Part shown: positions 15,976 through 25,247 of the stretch, piece after piece | How the letters are laid out: each line of letters begins with the position of its first letter | How positions within the stretch are numbered: the first letter of the stretch is position 1 | Assembly: GCA_002869065.1 (NCBI GenBank) | Contig: PKTR01000001.1 | Coordinates: 795,783 to 859,782, forward strand | Source of the DNA: Hyphomicrobiales bacterium | GTDB taxonomy: Bacteria > Pseudomonadota > Alphaproteobacteria > Rhizobiales > Rhodobiaceae | Reading direction: 5' to 3' | DNA length: 64,000 nucleotides | Position numbers and translations under genes: made by a program | The notes under the pieces: model-generated | Told to the model about the DNA's origin: nothing | What the model saw: only the letters and a program-made list of their open reading frames with translations | Database searches by the model: none

Positions 15976-16072
15976 GGCCTCAACTCCCTACCCAAAAAAA
16001 CGTGAGAGTAGTGTGCGAGATCTTTTTGGTGAAATTTTGACTATGAAGAAATCTGTAAGTGTCTGAATTTAT

Positions 16073-16149
<77 letters not shown>

Positions 16150-16277
16150 AGAGGTTCGGGGCACGATGAAGCCGTATCGGAGAATCTCACGAGACGCGTG
16201 TCCAACAGAACCGTCGCGAAACAGAATGACCGGCTTGCGAAGTGCCGGCATCGCTCCGGTCTGGCTGTGCAAATGCC

Positions 16278-16583
16278 CTAGTGGGTCCAGACGCCGACCC
16301 GGTCAAAGCGGAAATTGTCCGAATAGGAATGGCGCTTCTCCGCCTTTTCCTTCGGCTCAATCACACGGTAGGCGATGCCGTTGCGCTTGGCGTAGGAAAT
16401 CGCATCTTCCTTGCTCTCGAAACTCATCTTGATCTGCTGGCGCATATCCGTCGACGAGGTATAACCCATCAAGGGGTCAACCGTGCGTGCCGCCTCCGGC
16501 TCGTATTCGAGCAGCCAGCGATGGGTCTTCGCCTGTCCCGACTGCATGGCGTTTTTGCTCGGTCGATAAATGCGTGCCGTCAT
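16278..16583 (-). CDS. NADH dehydrogenase accessory subunit, NDUFS4-like
   Basis: 101 residues. The sequence from ARIYRPSKNAMQSG through the WLLEYEP segment to the RFDRVGVWTH C-terminus matches the ETC complex I subunit conserved region (NDUFS4/18-kDa type) found as a stand-alone protein in alphaproteobacteria. In complex I it stabilises the matrix-side/cytoplasmic NADH module. It is a single gene between two tRNA genes, first on the chromosomal side of the element boundary. The length is typical. It is a good taxonomic pointer to Alphaproteobacteria. Confidence 0.9.
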   Translation of the reverse strand: MTARIYRPSKNAMQSGQAKTHRWLLEYEPEAARTVDPLMGYTSSTDMRQQIKMSFESKEDAISYAKRNGIAYRVIEPKEKAEKRHSYSDNFRFDRVGVWTH

Positions 16584-16722
16584 GGTTTTCGCGCCACCTT
16601 CGAACTGCGTTTCGTCTCGCCGGCATCAGCGATGTTCGGATCATACTGCGAACCACCGCCGGAACAACCCGTCAGGCCGACCCGTTGGCGGCTTTCGCCC
16701 CATCAGCATCACCGGCGGAGAA

Positions 16723-16799
16723 TGGTCGGGGCAGCAGGATTTGAACCTGCGACCTACTGCTCCCAAAGCAGTTGCGCTACCAGGCTGCGCTATGCCCCG
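16723..16799 (-). tRNA. tRNA-Pro(UGG)
   Basis: 77 nt with encoded CCA. Acceptor CGGGGCA/UGCCCCG, anticodon stem ACUGC/GCAGU with loop UUUGGGA giving anticodon UGG, T-arm GCAGG/CCUGC with UUCAAAU loop. Confidence 0.95.
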
Positions 16800-16875
16800 G
16801 CATTCTCGCTTTCGCGCCCATTCGATTACACGCTGCACCCGCGAGCGACAAGCACCTGAATACCGGGAACGGCAC

Positions 16876-17400
16876 TTATTTGGCCGCATCCACCAGCGGA
16901 TGCTCGATCCGGTCTCCCGGACGAATGCCAAGCCGCGCCGTCGTGCCGGCAACCACCTCGAACACGAACCGCACCGGCGTGCCTGATGGAACGATGCGCT
17001 CCGACTCAGGCACCGTGTCCTTTGCAATCGTCGCAATCGTGCCGTCGGCGCGAATGAAGATCATGTCGAGCGACACATAGGTGTTCTTCATCCAGAAATA
17101 GACCGGCCTGGTCCGCTGAAAATCGAACAGCATGCCGTAGTCGGCAACGAGCGAGCGACGGAACATCAGCCCTTTCGCTCTTTCCGCATCGTCGTCGGCG
17201 ATCTCGATGTGAAAGACGTGGCGGCCAGTGCCGGACACGATGGTGAGTTGATCGGCGGCCGCGTGCTCGGAGCCTACCGCAGGCGCCGCCTCATCGGCGA
17301 CGACCCGAGACGAAGCGAACGAACCGAAGGCCCCGGCAACAACGAACAGCGCCGCCGCCAGCGCGAAGCGGCGAGCCCACACGAGACGATCACCGATCAT
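16876..17400 (-). CDS. DUF192 exported protein
   Basis: 174 residues. A signal peptide covers about residues 1-36 (FALAAALFVVAGAFG). The DUF192 core includes HIEIADDDAERAKGLMFR, then MLFDF, then FWMKNTYVSLDMIFI, which is the conserved part of the family. Function of DUF192 proteins is poorly known; they are small beta-barrel periplasmic proteins. The gene lies 10 bp downstream of the cold-shock gene on the same strand and is probably co-transcribed with it, a pairing common in Hyphomicrobiales. Confidence 0.9.
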   Translation of the reverse strand: MIGDRLVWARRFALAAALFVVAGAFGSFASSRVVADEAAPAVGSEHAAADQLTIVSGTGRHVFHIEIADDDAERAKGLMFRRSLVADYGMLFDFQRTRPVYFWMKNTYVSLDMIFIRADGTIATIAKDTVPESERIVPSGTPVRFVFEVVAGTTARLGIRPGDRIEHPLVDAAK

Positions 17401-17410
17401 GAGATGCGCT

Positions 17411-17989
17411 CTAGTGCGAGGACGGAATATGCCCGCCCTCTTCCGGACGAATTTCGGCCGCCATCAGCCCTTTCGGCCCGGCGCCATAGCGCACGATGAC
17501 CGTCTGGCCCGGCTGCAGCTCGGTCAGGCCGTAGCGGCGCAGCGTCTCCATATGGACGAAAATATCCGGCGCGCCTTCACCGCAGGAAAGGAATCCATAG
17601 CCGCGGACGCGGTTGAACCATTTCACGATGGCGCGTTCCGGCCCGAAGGTCGGGTTGACCTGAACATGGGTCCGCGACGGCGGCATTTGTGAGGGGTGAA
17701 CCGCGCAGGACTCGTCCATCGACAGAATGCGCAGGGCCTGCAGACCGCGCGGGCGCTCGAGCACTTCGCAGACGACGCGGGCACCCTCATAGGCGGTCTG
17801 ATAGCCGTCCCGCCTGAGGCAGGTCACATGAAGAAGCACGTCCGGCATGTCGCCATCGGGCAGTATGAAGCCATACCCCTTGGCCACATCGAACCATTTG
17901 ATCGTGCCGGCAACCTCAATGACATCGACCCCGGCCTCATCGGCCAGATCCTCAAACGGTTGCACATCCGGCGAGTACTTCGCCCCCAT
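17411..17989 (-). CDS. double cold-shock-domain protein
   Basis: 192 residues from ATG 17989, preceded by GAAGG. Two cold-shock domains: residues about 24-90 ([22 protein letters not shown]1-like KGYGFI) and about 118-185 ([20 protein letters not shown]1-like RGYGFL). A linker with basic and Pro residues separates them. Such tandem proteins bind single-stranded RNA or DNA and are typical of alphaproteobacteria. A frame extending upstream to 18097 is probably not translated. It is followed directly by the DUF192 gene. Confidence 0.92.
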   Translation of the reverse strand: MGAKYSPDVQPFEDLADEAGVDVIEVAGTIKWFDVAKGYGFILPDGDMPDVLLHVTCLRRDGYQTAYEGARVVCEVLERPRGLQALRILSMDESCAVHPSQMPPSRTHVQVNPTFGPERAIVKWFNRVRGYGFLSCGEGAPDIFVHMETLRRYGLTELQPGQTVIVRYGAGPKGLMAAEIRPEEGGHIPSSH

Positions 17990-18130
17990 AGCCTTCGGCC
18001 CTTTTCCAACTCTTGGAACGAATCGACCCCTTTGATTCTGGGAGAAAGATACCATCGCCCCCGGACCCCGCCGCAAGGCCATTTCCGGGCTTTCCACGGT
18101 TTTCGGCAGTATTCTGCGGTTTAGCGCGGA

Positions 18131-18904
18131 TCACACGATCGTGTTCGCGGCAAACGGCGCCATCACCGAGCCGATCTCGTCATGGATCACGACATCGGCC
18201 AGCGCATCGAGTTCGGTCGGTTCGCGATTGATAATCACGAGCTTCGCACCTTCGCGCTTGGCAACCACAGGCAGTCCCGCTGCCGGATAGACGACCAGCG
18301 ACGACCCGATCGCAACGAACAGATCGGCCCTGTTCGCCGCGTCTTCAGCGCGCAGCATTTCCGTGACCGGCATTGCCTGACCGAATGAAATGACGGCGAC
18401 CTTCACCAGCCCGCCGCAGGAAACGCACCGCGGCGTCGTTCCATCCGCCTCAAAGGCCGGGCGAATGTCTGAAAGCTCGTGCCGGCGCCCGCAGTCAAGG
18501 CAGGTCGCGAACGTTCCATTGCCGTGGATCTCGATGACCCGCTCCGCCGGCACCCCTGCCCGCTGGTGCAGTCCGTCGATATTCTGCGTCACAACGGTAT
18601 CGACCTTTCCTGCCGCCACCAGCGCGGCGATCGCCCTGTGGCCGGCATTCGGCTCGGCCTGTCCGAATTGATCCAGCATGATGAAGCGGCGCTTCCAGTC
18701 GAGCTGCCGCGCTTCCTCGCTCGCAACGAACTGATCGAAATAGACCGGCTCGAAACGCTCCCAGGTGCCTCCAGGACTGCGGAAATCGGGAATGCCGGAC
18801 TCGGTGCTGATGCCCGCGCCGGTAAAGACTACGCCGCGCCGCGCATCCGCAAACAGCGCCGACAATATCGTCGTCGCCTCTTTGCCTTTGGTGATGATCG
18901 GCAT
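18131..18904 (-). CDS. cobB: NAD-dependent protein deacylase of the Sir2 family
   Basis: 257 residues. The NAD site shows [17 protein letters not shown] (about 29-45); [12 protein letters not shown] carries the catalytic Asn/Asp region, and the active His is in EIHGN. Two Cys pairs, CLDC and CVSC, form the structural zinc site. Sirtuins remove acyl groups from protein lysines at the cost of NAD. Class details (deacetylase or desuccinylase) are not resolvable by eye. It is divergent from the glyoxalase gene, with 57 bp between the two start codons. Confidence 0.92.
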   Translation of the reverse strand: MPIITKGKEATTILSALFADARRGVVFTGAGISTESGIPDFRSPGGTWERFEPVYFDQFVASEEARQLDWKRRFIMLDQFGQAEPNAGHRAIAALVAAGKVDTVVTQNIDGLHQRAGVPAERVIEIHGNGTFATCLDCGRRHELSDIRPAFEADGTTPRCVSCGGLVKVAVISFGQAMPVTEMLRAEDAANRADLFVAIGSSLVVYPAAGLPVVAKREGAKLVIINREPTELDALADVVIHDEIGSVMAPFAANTIV

Positions 18905-18961
18905 ATCTCTACCTCATGTTTCCGGGCCGCCCCGCTGTCCGGACCTCAAGAACGGGAGCCC

Positions 18962-19408
18962 ATGACGATGCGCTATCTCCACACCATGGTCCGCGTTGCC
19001 GACCTCGACGCCGCCCTCGACTTCTATTGCAGCAAGCTGGGCCTCGAAGAGATTCGCCGCAATGATTACCCGCAAGGCCGCTTTTCTCTCGTCTTCCTCG
19101 CCGCACCCGAAGATTCGTCCCGCGGCCGCAACGAACGCAGCCCCCTCATCGAGCTGACCCACAACTGGGATCCCGAAACCTACGACGAAGGACGCAATTT
19201 CGGCCACCTCGCCTTCGAGGTCGACGATATCTACGCCACCTGCCGGAAGCTTATGGATGGCGGCGTCACGATCAACCGTCCGCCGCGCGACGGCCGCATG
19301 GCTTTTGTCCGCTCACCCGACAACATCTCCATCGAGCTGCTGCAAAAAGGCGACGCGCTCGACGCCGCCGAACCCTGGGCATCCATGGGCAACACCGGTC
19401 ACTGGTAG
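18962..19408 (+). CDS. gloA: lactoylglutathione lyase (glyoxalase I)
   Basis: 148 residues from ATG 18962 ([12 protein letters not shown]). The vicinal-oxygen-chelate fold is visible in [21 protein letters not shown] and [11 protein letters not shown]; metal ligands are the early His, a Glu in LIELTHNWD, His in FGHLAFEV and Glu in ISIELLQKG. It isomerises the hemithioacetal of methylglyoxal and glutathione to S-lactoylglutathione. The length fits bacterial GloA plus a short C-terminal extension ([10 protein letters not shown]) common in this order. Confident. Confidence 0.93.
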   Translation: MTMRYLHTMVRVADLDAALDFYCSKLGLEEIRRNDYPQGRFSLVFLAAPEDSSRGRNERSPLIELTHNWDPETYDEGRNFGHLAFEVDDIYATCRKLMDGGVTINRPPRDGRMAFVRSPDNISIELLQKGDALDAAEPWASMGNTGHW

Positions 19409-19525
19409 AGCGGAACGCCGGACGTGATCGCCGGCGGCGAAAATTTTTGCCGCCGAAGACGTCCAAACCCTCTTGTCGAGTCCCGCAAAGCCCTCTATAA
19501 CCCCGCCCCGTTGAGGCAGCACTCC

Positions 19526-19600
19526 GCTCCCTTCGTCTATCGGTTAGGACGCCAGATTTTCAATCTGGAAAGAGGGGTTCGACTCCCCTAGGGAGTGCCA
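19526..19600 (+). tRNA. tRNA-Glu(UUC)
   Basis: 75 nt with encoded CCA. Acceptor GCUCCCU/AGGGAGU, anticodon stem CCAGA/UCUGG with loop UUUUCAA giving anticodon UUC, T-arm GAGGG/CCCUA-type pairing with UUCGACU loop. Confidence 0.95.
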
Positions 19601-19611
19601 CTTTCGCAAGG

Positions 19612-19654
19612 CCCGCCGGCTTGAGGAAAACCCTCGCCGGCGGGTTTTGTTTTT
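19612..19654 (+). terminator. intrinsic terminator after tRNA-Glu
   Basis: CCCGCCGGC at 19612-19620 pairs with GCCGGCGGG at 19636-19644 and is followed by TTTTGTTTTT. Confidence 0.85.
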
Positions 19655-19890
19655 CCCGGATCCAGCAACAATCGACCGGCGGAGCTGCGCGATTTAGCCG
19701 CGTTTTTTAACGACTAAAGATTGAATTCGCGAATTGCAGAATCAACGTTTTTTCATATTCCTCGGCTAAACGCTAACCGTTGGGTTTTGCGTCTGCGGGA
19801 AGCGCAAAAAGCGCGCAGGAACAATTACCTATCGTCGATTGCTACGGTTTCCAGCGACCCGAGCTCGCTGGACCGGTGGAGGAACGTCAG

Positions 19891-21270
19891 ATGAAATTGA
19901 CTGCAACAACCAGTTTCGAATCCCAGATTGCCACCGCGGCTGCGGGAAACCAGATCACCTCGATTGGCGATGTCAGCGCCCTTGCCGCCTATCTGGTCGA
20001 CGGTTACTGGCAATACACAAGCCGTGACGCCCGTGCCTTCGACGTCTCGTCCGACAACGTCATCAACGTCAACGTCGCCCGGCTGACCCCGGCCGGCAAA
20101 GAACTGGCCCGCGCCGCGCTCGATGCGTGGGAAGACGTCACCGGACTGCGCTTCGTCGAAACCACCTACGCCAACGCCGAGATCACCTTCGATGACGACG
20201 ATTCCGGCGCCTACAGCAACAGCGTGATCAGCGGCTCGACCATTCTCTCAAGCCACGTCAACGTCAGCACCAACTGGCTCCGGACATCGGGAACTGGCTT
20301 CGACAGCTATTCCTACCAAACCTACATTCACGAGATCGGCCACGCGCTCGGTCTCGGCCACGCCGGGCCCTATAACGGCGACGCGGTCTGGGGCGACGAC
20401 AACCAGTTCGACAACGACAGTTGGCAAACGACCGTCATGTCGTACTTCGCGCAGGATGAAAATCCCAATACCGACGCCAGCTACGCCTACCTCATCACCC
20501 CGATGGCGGCCGACATCATCGCCATGCGCGACCTTTATGGTTCGCTCGCGACCAATGTTTCGCCGCGCGCCGGCAACACCACCTATGGCGACAACACCAA
20601 CCTCGGTCGCGGCTACGACGATCCCGACGTCGCCTATACCGTCATCGACGGCGGCGGCACCGATACCTTCAATTTCAGCTCGGCGACTGACGACCAGGTC
20701 GTGAATCTTCAGCAGCGCGGGGTTTCAAGCACCTACGGTCTGACCGGCAATATCGTGATCGCACCCGGCACCGTCATCGAAAACGCGCTCGGCGGTTCTG
20801 GCGACGACCTGTTGTTCGGCAACGGCGCAAGAAACCGTTTGTTCGGAAAAGGCGGCGACGACACGCTGAACGGCCAGGGCAATCATGACCGCCTCTCGGG
20901 TGGTAGCGGCGCCGACAGCCTTTTCGGCAAAGCCGGCAAGGATGTTCTCCTCGGCAACGACGGCCGCGACAACCTCGTCGGAGGAACCGGCAACGACAGC
21001 CTTCTTGGCGGTACCGGCTCCGACACACTGCGCGGCAATGGCGGCGATGACGTTTTCACAGGTGGCGGCGGCAACGACCGAATTTACGGCGGTAGCGGAG
21101 ACGACCAGGCGAACTATGCCGGTAAGGCGTCACGCTACACCTTCACCGAACTCTCCAACGGAAACGTCCGTGTCGAGGACAGCCTGAACAAGCTCGGCGT
21201 CGACGTTCTCATTGACGTCGAAACCGTGAAGATCGGCACCACCGTCTTCGACATCGGCGATCTGCTCTAG
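19891..21270 (+). CDS. serralysin-type (M10B) metalloprotease with RTX repeats, type I secreted
   Basis: 459 residues from ATG 19891, with GGAGG 8 bp upstream. The zinc motif HEIGHALGLGH spans 147-157 and the Met-turn is VMSYF (M183), as in serralysin-family metzincins. Residues about 275-415 hold nine-residue RTX calcium repeats (GGSGDDLLFG, GGTGNDSLLGG and others), and the C-terminus ends in a hydrophobic sequence (TTVFDIGDLL) like type I secretion signals. No Sec signal is present, which fits ABC-type export; no transporter genes are adjacent. It is a stand-alone gene with about 235 bp of AT-rich upstream sequence from tRNA-Glu. The substrate is unknown; such enzymes degrade extracellular protein. 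Confidence 0.92.
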   Translation: MKLTATTSFESQIATAAAGNQITSIGDVSALAAYLVDGYWQYTSRDARAFDVSSDNVINVNVARLTPAGKELARAALDAWEDVTGLRFVETTYANAEITFDDDDSGAYSNSVISGSTILSSHVNVSTNWLRTSGTGFDSYSYQTYIHEIGHALGLGHAGPYNGDAVWGDDNQFDNDSWQTTVMSYFAQDENPNTDASYAYLITPMAADIIAMRDLYGSLATNVSPRAGNTTYGDNTNLGRGYDDPDVAYTVIDGGGTDTFNFSSATDDQVVNLQQRGVSSTYGLTGNIVIAPGTVIENALGGSGDDLLFGNGARNRLFGKGGDDTLNGQGNHDRLSGGSGADSLFGKAGKDVLLGNDGRDNLVGGTGNDSLLGGTGSDTLRGNGGDDVFTGGGGNDRIYGGSGDDQANYAGKASRYTFTELSNGNVRVEDSLNKLGVDVLIDVETVKIGTTVFDIGDLL

Positions 21271-21545
21271 CCGCATATTCCAGAGCCGAGGGCCGCGACC
21301 GCGAGATGTGGAAGCTGGCCTTCGGACAAGAAGACTCGGCAAAACAACCTGCTTGCGCGTTTTCCGCGATTCAGTGAACGCGAGCAAAGGTCTAGGCCGT
21401 GCACGCCGTTTCACGACGCGGCGTCGCGGTCACGGGACTTTGACCGCGTTGCCGAACCCTTTTGCTTGCGCCAACACACAAGCGCCCGGAACCTCTGCAA
21501 CCATGCCGGCATGAAGCACAGGGATTCGCAGCAAGGGGATTGGCG

Positions 21546-22301
21546 ATGAGCGCGGCACAAAAGGTCATGATCGTCACCGGCGGCAGCCGCGGAATCGGTG
21601 CGGCGACCGCCCTCCTCGCCGCCCGCTCCGGCTACGCCGTCTGCATCAACTATGCCGGCAACCAGGCGGCCGCCGACAGCGTGGTCGCGACGATCGCATC
21701 GGCCGGTGGCAAGGCAATTGCCGTCCAGGGCGATGTCAGCCGCGAAAGCGACGTGATGGAACTCTTCGCCGCGAACGACGCCGCGTTCGGCCGCCTCGAT
21801 TGCCTGGTCAACAATGCCGGCCTGATCGGCATGCAGTCCCGCCTCGAAGACATTGATCACGCGCGCTTCGAACGCATCCTCGCCGTCAATGTTCTCGGCC
21901 CCCATATGTGCAGCCGGGAAGCCGTCAAACGCATGTCGACCGCGCGCGGCGGCGACGGTGGCGCGATCGTCAACGTCTCATCGATGGCCGCCCGCCTCGG
22001 ATCGCCGAACGAGTATGTCGACTACGCCGCATCGAAAGGCGCCCTCGACACCATGACCATCGGGCTCGCCAAGGAAGTCGCTACCGAGGGCATTCGCGTC
22101 AACGCCGTGCGCCCCGGCCTGATCTACACCGACATTCATGCCGCAGCCGGAGAACCCGGTCGGGTCGACCGCCTTGCCGCGGGCGTTCCGTTGGGCCGCG
22201 GCGGCACGGCGCAAGAAGTCGCCGAAGCCATCCTCTGGCTCGCTTCGGAAAAATCATCCTATACGACCGGCAGCTTCATCGACGTGTCCGGCGGGCGTTG
22301 A
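21546..22301 (+). CDS. short-chain dehydrogenase/reductase
   Basis: 251 residues from ATG 21546. TGGSRGIGAAT (about 10-20) is the Rossmann nucleotide motif, NNAG is conserved, and the catalytic set is Ser in NVSSMAA and YAASK. The sequence resembles glucose/3-oxoacyl-ACP-type reductases, with FIDVSGGR near the C-terminus. The substrate is unknown. The 275 bp upstream contains no gene. It is on the same strand as the corrinoid operon, which starts about 160 bp later after a terminator-like hairpin, so it may share its promoter or be unrelated. Confidence 0.9.
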   Translation: MSAAQKVMIVTGGSRGIGAATALLAARSGYAVCINYAGNQAAADSVVATIASAGGKAIAVQGDVSRESDVMELFAANDAAFGRLDCLVNNAGLIGMQSRLEDIDHARFERILAVNVLGPHMCSREAVKRMSTARGGDGGAIVNVSSMAARLGSPNEYVDYAASKGALDTMTIGLAKEVATEGIRVNAVRPGLIYTDIHAAAGEPGRVDRLAAGVPLGRGGTAQEVAEAILWLASEKSSYTTGSFIDVSGGR

Positions 22302-22396
22302 TCGCAGGGTGTTTTGCCCCGGTTCGGCCGCAAAACGTTGTCCCGCGCAAACGTCTGTCGCATTTCAACCGTCTTCGGTCGCAAAGAAGGCATCGC

Positions 22397-22465
22397 ATGG
22401 CGAACCCTTCCCCTAAGAGCGAAAGAGAGCACTGCTCTTTTTTGTCATGGGATGCTGCCAAATGA
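22397..22465 (+). CDS. possible 22-residue leader peptide of the corrinoid operon
   Basis: ATG 22397 follows AAGAAGG by 6 nt and opens a 22-codon frame rich in Ser, Lys and Glu. The frame reads across the hairpin at 22422-22443 and stops with TGA 22463-22465, overlapping the corrinoid-protein start in an ATGA at 22462-22465. This arrangement would couple translation of the leader to both the hairpin and the first operon gene. No homologue is recognised. Confidence 0.35.
   Translation: MANPSPKSEREHCSFLSWDAAK
22422..22443 (+). terminator. terminator or attenuator hairpin before corrinoid-protein gene
   Basis: AGAGC (22426-22430), loop ACT, GCTCT (22434-22438), followed by T to 22443; the stem can extend with A-T and G-U pairs. 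A second AGAGC at 22416-22420 could pair instead with GCTCT, so two exclusive structures exist. It either ends SDR transcription or attenuates the downstream operon. Confidence 0.5.
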
Positions 22466-23163
22466 GCGACGAAGAAGACCTTGTCCTGAGCGAGCTGGAC
22501 GACGAAGAACTCATCCAGCAGATGCACGACGACCTCTATGACGGCCTCAAAGACGAGGTGGTCGAGGCGGTCGAGATCTTGCTTGAACGCGAATGGATCC
22601 CCTACGAGGTGCTCACCAAGGGCCTCGTCGAGGGTATGCGCATCGTCGGCGTCGATTTCCGCGACGGCATCCTCTTCGTTCCCGAAGTGCTTCTCGCCGC
22701 CAATGCGATGAAGGCCGGCATGGGGCTGTTGCGTCCGCTGCTTGCGGAAACCGGCGCACCGAAAGTCGGCAAGATGGTCATCGGCACCGTCAAGGGCGAC
22801 ATTCACGACATCGGCAAGAACCTCGTCTCCATGATGATGGAAGGCGCCGGCTTCGAGGTCGTCGACATCGGCATCAACAATCCGGTCGAGGACTATTTCG
22901 CCGCGCTCGACGAGCACAAGCCGGACATTCTCGGCATGTCGGCGCTGCTGACCACCACCATGCCCTACATGAAGGTCGTCATCGACGAGTTGATCGCCCG
23001 TGGCCAGCGTGATGATTTCATCGTGCTCGTTGGTGGCGCCCCGCTCAACGAAGACTTCGGCAAGGCCGTCGGCGCCGATGCCTACTGCCGTGACGCGGCG
23101 GTCGCCGTCGAAATGGCCAAGGACTTCATGAAGCGCAAGCACAACCAGATGGCGATGGCCTGA
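22462..23163 (+). CDS. corrinoid protein (MtbC/MttC-like B12-binding)
   Basis: 233 residues from ATG 22462 (an in-frame ATG 22447 exists, but MSDEEDLVLSEL is the more natural N-terminus). Helical cap domain about 15-105, then a B12-binding Rossmann domain about 108-225. The cobalt-ligand motif DxHxxG is seen as KGDIHDIGKNLV (about 113-124), followed by a GGAPLNEDFG loop. It carries methyl-cobamide between two methyltransferases. All partners follow in the same operon: a methyltetrahydrofolate enzyme, a reactivator and an MttB-family methyltransferase. The start overlaps the leader frame by ATGA. Confidence 0.93.
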   Translation: MSDEEDLVLSELDDEELIQQMHDDLYDGLKDEVVEAVEILLEREWIPYEVLTKGLVEGMRIVGVDFRDGILFVPEVLLAANAMKAGMGLLRPLLAETGAPKVGKMVIGTVKGDIHDIGKNLVSMMMEGAGFEVVDIGINNPVEDYFAALDEHKPDILGMSALLTTTMPYMKVVIDELIARGQRDDFIVLVGGAPLNEDFGKAVGADAYCRDAAVAVEMAKDFMKRKHNQMAMA

Positions 23164-23184
23164 CGACCCGTCAGGCCGACTGTC

Positions 23185-23796
23185 ATGGCAAACGACGCCG
23201 CGCAATCCGTTCTGGTCATTGGCTGCGGCGCGCTTGCGCGTGAGATCAATGCCGTACTCGACGCCGGCGGCTGGGGGCACGTTACCCTGACCTGCCTGCC
23301 CGCACAGCTTCACAACACGCCCGACAGGATCCCGGAAGCCGCCCGCGCCGCAATCCGCGCCGGGCGCGACAAGGGCTTTTCCCGCATCCTCGTCGCCTAT
23401 GCCGATTGCGGTACGGGTGGACAACTCGACCGCGTCGTCGAGGAGGAAGGCGCCACCCGCCTCGCCGGTCCCCATTGCTACAGCTTCTTCTCCGGTAATG
23501 AGGCGTTCGCCAAGACCGCCGAGGACGAGATCGCCACCTTTTACCTGACGGATTTCCTCGCTCGTCAGTTCGACGCAATGGTCGTCAAACCGCTCGGCAT
23601 CGACCGCCATCCAGAACTGACCGAAATGTATTTTGGCAACTATGACCGGCTCGTCTATCTCGCCCAGACCGACGACCCGGCTTTGACCGACAAGGCGCGC
23701 GCCGCAGCCGACCGACTCGGCCTCGCCTTCGAGCGCCGCATGACCGGCTATGGCGACCTCGAAACCGAGCTTCGACAATTTGCCGGAACGGCCTGA
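23185..23796 (+). CDS. DUF1638 protein of the corrinoid operon
   Basis: 203 residues. The pattern VIGCGALAREI near the N-terminus, then LAYADCGTGG-like VAYADCGTGGQLD, then GPHCYSFFSG, matches DUF1638, a family found with methylamine/betaine-type corrinoid methyltransferases. The conserved Cys and His residues suggest a metal or cofactor site, but no activity is established. It is 21 bp downstream of the corrinoid gene. Its constant presence in such operons points to cofactor handling or substrate processing (inference). Confidence 0.85.
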   Translation: MANDAAQSVLVIGCGALAREINAVLDAGGWGHVTLTCLPAQLHNTPDRIPEAARAAIRAGRDKGFSRILVAYADCGTGGQLDRVVEEEGATRLAGPHCYSFFSGNEAFAKTAEDEIATFYLTDFLARQFDAMVVKPLGIDRHPELTEMYFGNYDRLVYLAQTDDPALTDKARAAADRLGLAFERRMTGYGDLETELRQFAGTA

Positions 23797-23940
23797 TTTG
23801 GCGGGTCTTTCCGACAATGGCGGGACACCGGAAGCCTGTCGTTTTCGGAAGACTGCAAGTCGTTTCCGATGCGGCGGCGGCAATGGCCCACACATAGTGT
23901 GATTGCAATGGTTCACCGGGCGAGCGAGGAGAGACGTCCG

Positions 23941-24255
23941 ATGGCTTCCCTTGAAATCGTCTACTGGCGCGATATTCCCGCGCAGGTCATTGTTCGCGCC
24001 GGCCGCAAGGCGGCCAAACGCCCGCTTGGCGAACGCTTCGTCGCGGCCATCGACCGTTGCGCCATGCGCACCGGAGCCGCCGACACCGACGCCTATCTCG
24101 CCGAATGGCGCCGCGGCGCGCCGCATCCGGTCGAAGGCGACCTGGAGGCACTCGCCAGCGAAGCTGAAGCCCGCATTGAAGCCGAATACGACACCGACCG
24201 CCTCAACCAACTGGTTGCCGCAGGCGGGCGCGAGCCGGCCGCAATTGAAACCTGA
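23941..24255 (+). CDS. small virulence-factor-domain protein
   Basis: 104 residues from ATG 23941, with GGAG 10 bp upstream. The start MASLEIVYWRDIPAQVIVR followed by ERFVAAIDRCAMR is the short domain annotated as virulence factor and nearly always found inside MttB/corrinoid operons of alphaproteobacteria. The name gives no real function. The protein is basic at first and acidic at the C-terminus. It lies between DUF1638 and the methyltetrahydrofolate methyltransferase, within one transcription unit. Confidence 0.8.
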   Translation: MASLEIVYWRDIPAQVIVRAGRKAAKRPLGERFVAAIDRCAMRTGAADTDAYLAEWRRGAPHPVEGDLEALASEAEARIEAEYDTDRLNQLVAAGGREPAAIET

Positions 24256-24289
24256 CCCAATCCCGCATCTTTAGTTTGGATAGCTGCCC

Positions 24290-25210
24290 ATGACCCGCAC
24301 CGTCATCAGTTCCGCCAGCCGCGATGTCATCATCGGCTTCGACCAGCCCTTCTGCGTTATCGGCGAGCGGATCAATCCGACCGGCCGCAAGAAGCTCGCT
24401 GCCGAGATGGTCGAAGGCAATTTCGAGACCGTCGAGAAGGATGCCCTCGAGCAGATCGCCGCCGGCGCCATGGTGCTCGACGTCAACGCCGGCGTCACCA
24501 GCGTCGACCCGAACGCGACCGAACCGCCGCTACTCGCCCGCACCATCGAACTGGTGCAGTCGCTGGTTGACGTGCCGCTGTGCATCGACTCCTCGGTTCC
24601 CGCGGCGCTCGAAGCCGGGCTCGAGGTCTGCAAGGGACGGCCCCTCTTGAACTCGGTCACCGGCGAAGAAGAGCGGCTGGAATTGGTGCTGCCGTTGGTC
24701 AAGAAGTACAACGTGCCCGTCGTCGCAATCTCCAACGACGAGACCGGCATTTCCGAAGACCCGGACGTCCGCTTCGCCGTCGCCAAGAAGATCGTCGAAC
24801 ACGCCGCCGACTACGGCATCAAGCCGGAAGACATCGTGGTTGATCCGCTGGTCATGCCGATCGGCGCCATGGCAACCGCCGGTCAGCAGGTGTTCGCGCT
24901 TGTGCGCCGCTTGCGCGAGGAACTGCGCGTCAACACCACCTGCGGCGCCTCCAACATCTCCTTCGGCCTGCCCAACCGGCACGGCATCAACGCGGCCTTC
25001 CTGCCGATGGCGATTGCCAGCGGCATGACCTCGGCCATCATGAATCCGATGCGCCCGCAGGAAATGGATGCGGTGCGCGCTGCAAATGTGCTGATGTCGA
25101 CCGACACCAACTGCGCCCACTGGATCCGCACCTATCGTGAACCCGCACCTGAGGGCGCCGATGGCGACGGTCGTGGGCGCCGCGAAGGCCGCCGGCGCCG
25201 CCGCGCCTGA
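24290..25210 (+). CDS. methyltetrahydrofolate:corrinoid methyltransferase (pterin-binding family)
   Basis: 306 residues. A dihydropteroate-synthase-like TIM barrel: VIGERINPTGRKKLA (about 24-38), VLDVNAGV, PLCIDSS, LLNSVTGE, and DPLVMPIG with AISND for pterin and methyl binding; NTTCGASNISFGLPNR is typical of MeTr-type enzymes such as AcsE and MtvA. It would pass the methyl group from methyl-corrinoid to tetrahydrofolate, or the reverse. The C-terminal 20 residues are an Arg/Gly-rich tail. The next gene begins 37 bp downstream at its probable ATG. Confidence 0.9.
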   Translation: MTRTVISSASRDVIIGFDQPFCVIGERINPTGRKKLAAEMVEGNFETVEKDALEQIAAGAMVLDVNAGVTSVDPNATEPPLLARTIELVQSLVDVPLCIDSSVPAALEAGLEVCKGRPLLNSVTGEEERLELVLPLVKKYNVPVVAISNDETGISEDPDVRFAVAKKIVEHAADYGIKPEDIVVDPLVMPIGAMATAGQQVFALVRRLREELRVNTTCGASNISFGLPNRHGINAAFLPMAIASGMTSAIMNPMRPQEMDAVRAANVLMSTDTNCAHWIRTYREPAPEGADGDGRGRREGRRRRRA

Positions 25211-25247
25211 CGGTCTGGTCACCGGCAGCACGCGAGAAGGGACGGCG

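Noticed and set aside
1..16000. Second copy of the tRNA-Arg 3' end as left attachment site
   Set aside because: Reading through the region I found no repeat of the tRNA 3' sequence; the end must be outside the window.
22302..22461. Cobalamin riboswitch before the corrinoid operon
   Set aside because: I see no B12-box-like conserved segment; the structure present is a small terminator-like hairpin.
22276..24210. 644-codon open frame on the minus strand opposite the corrinoid genes
   Set aside because: Antisense to three well-supported genes; no domain, no ribosome binding site.
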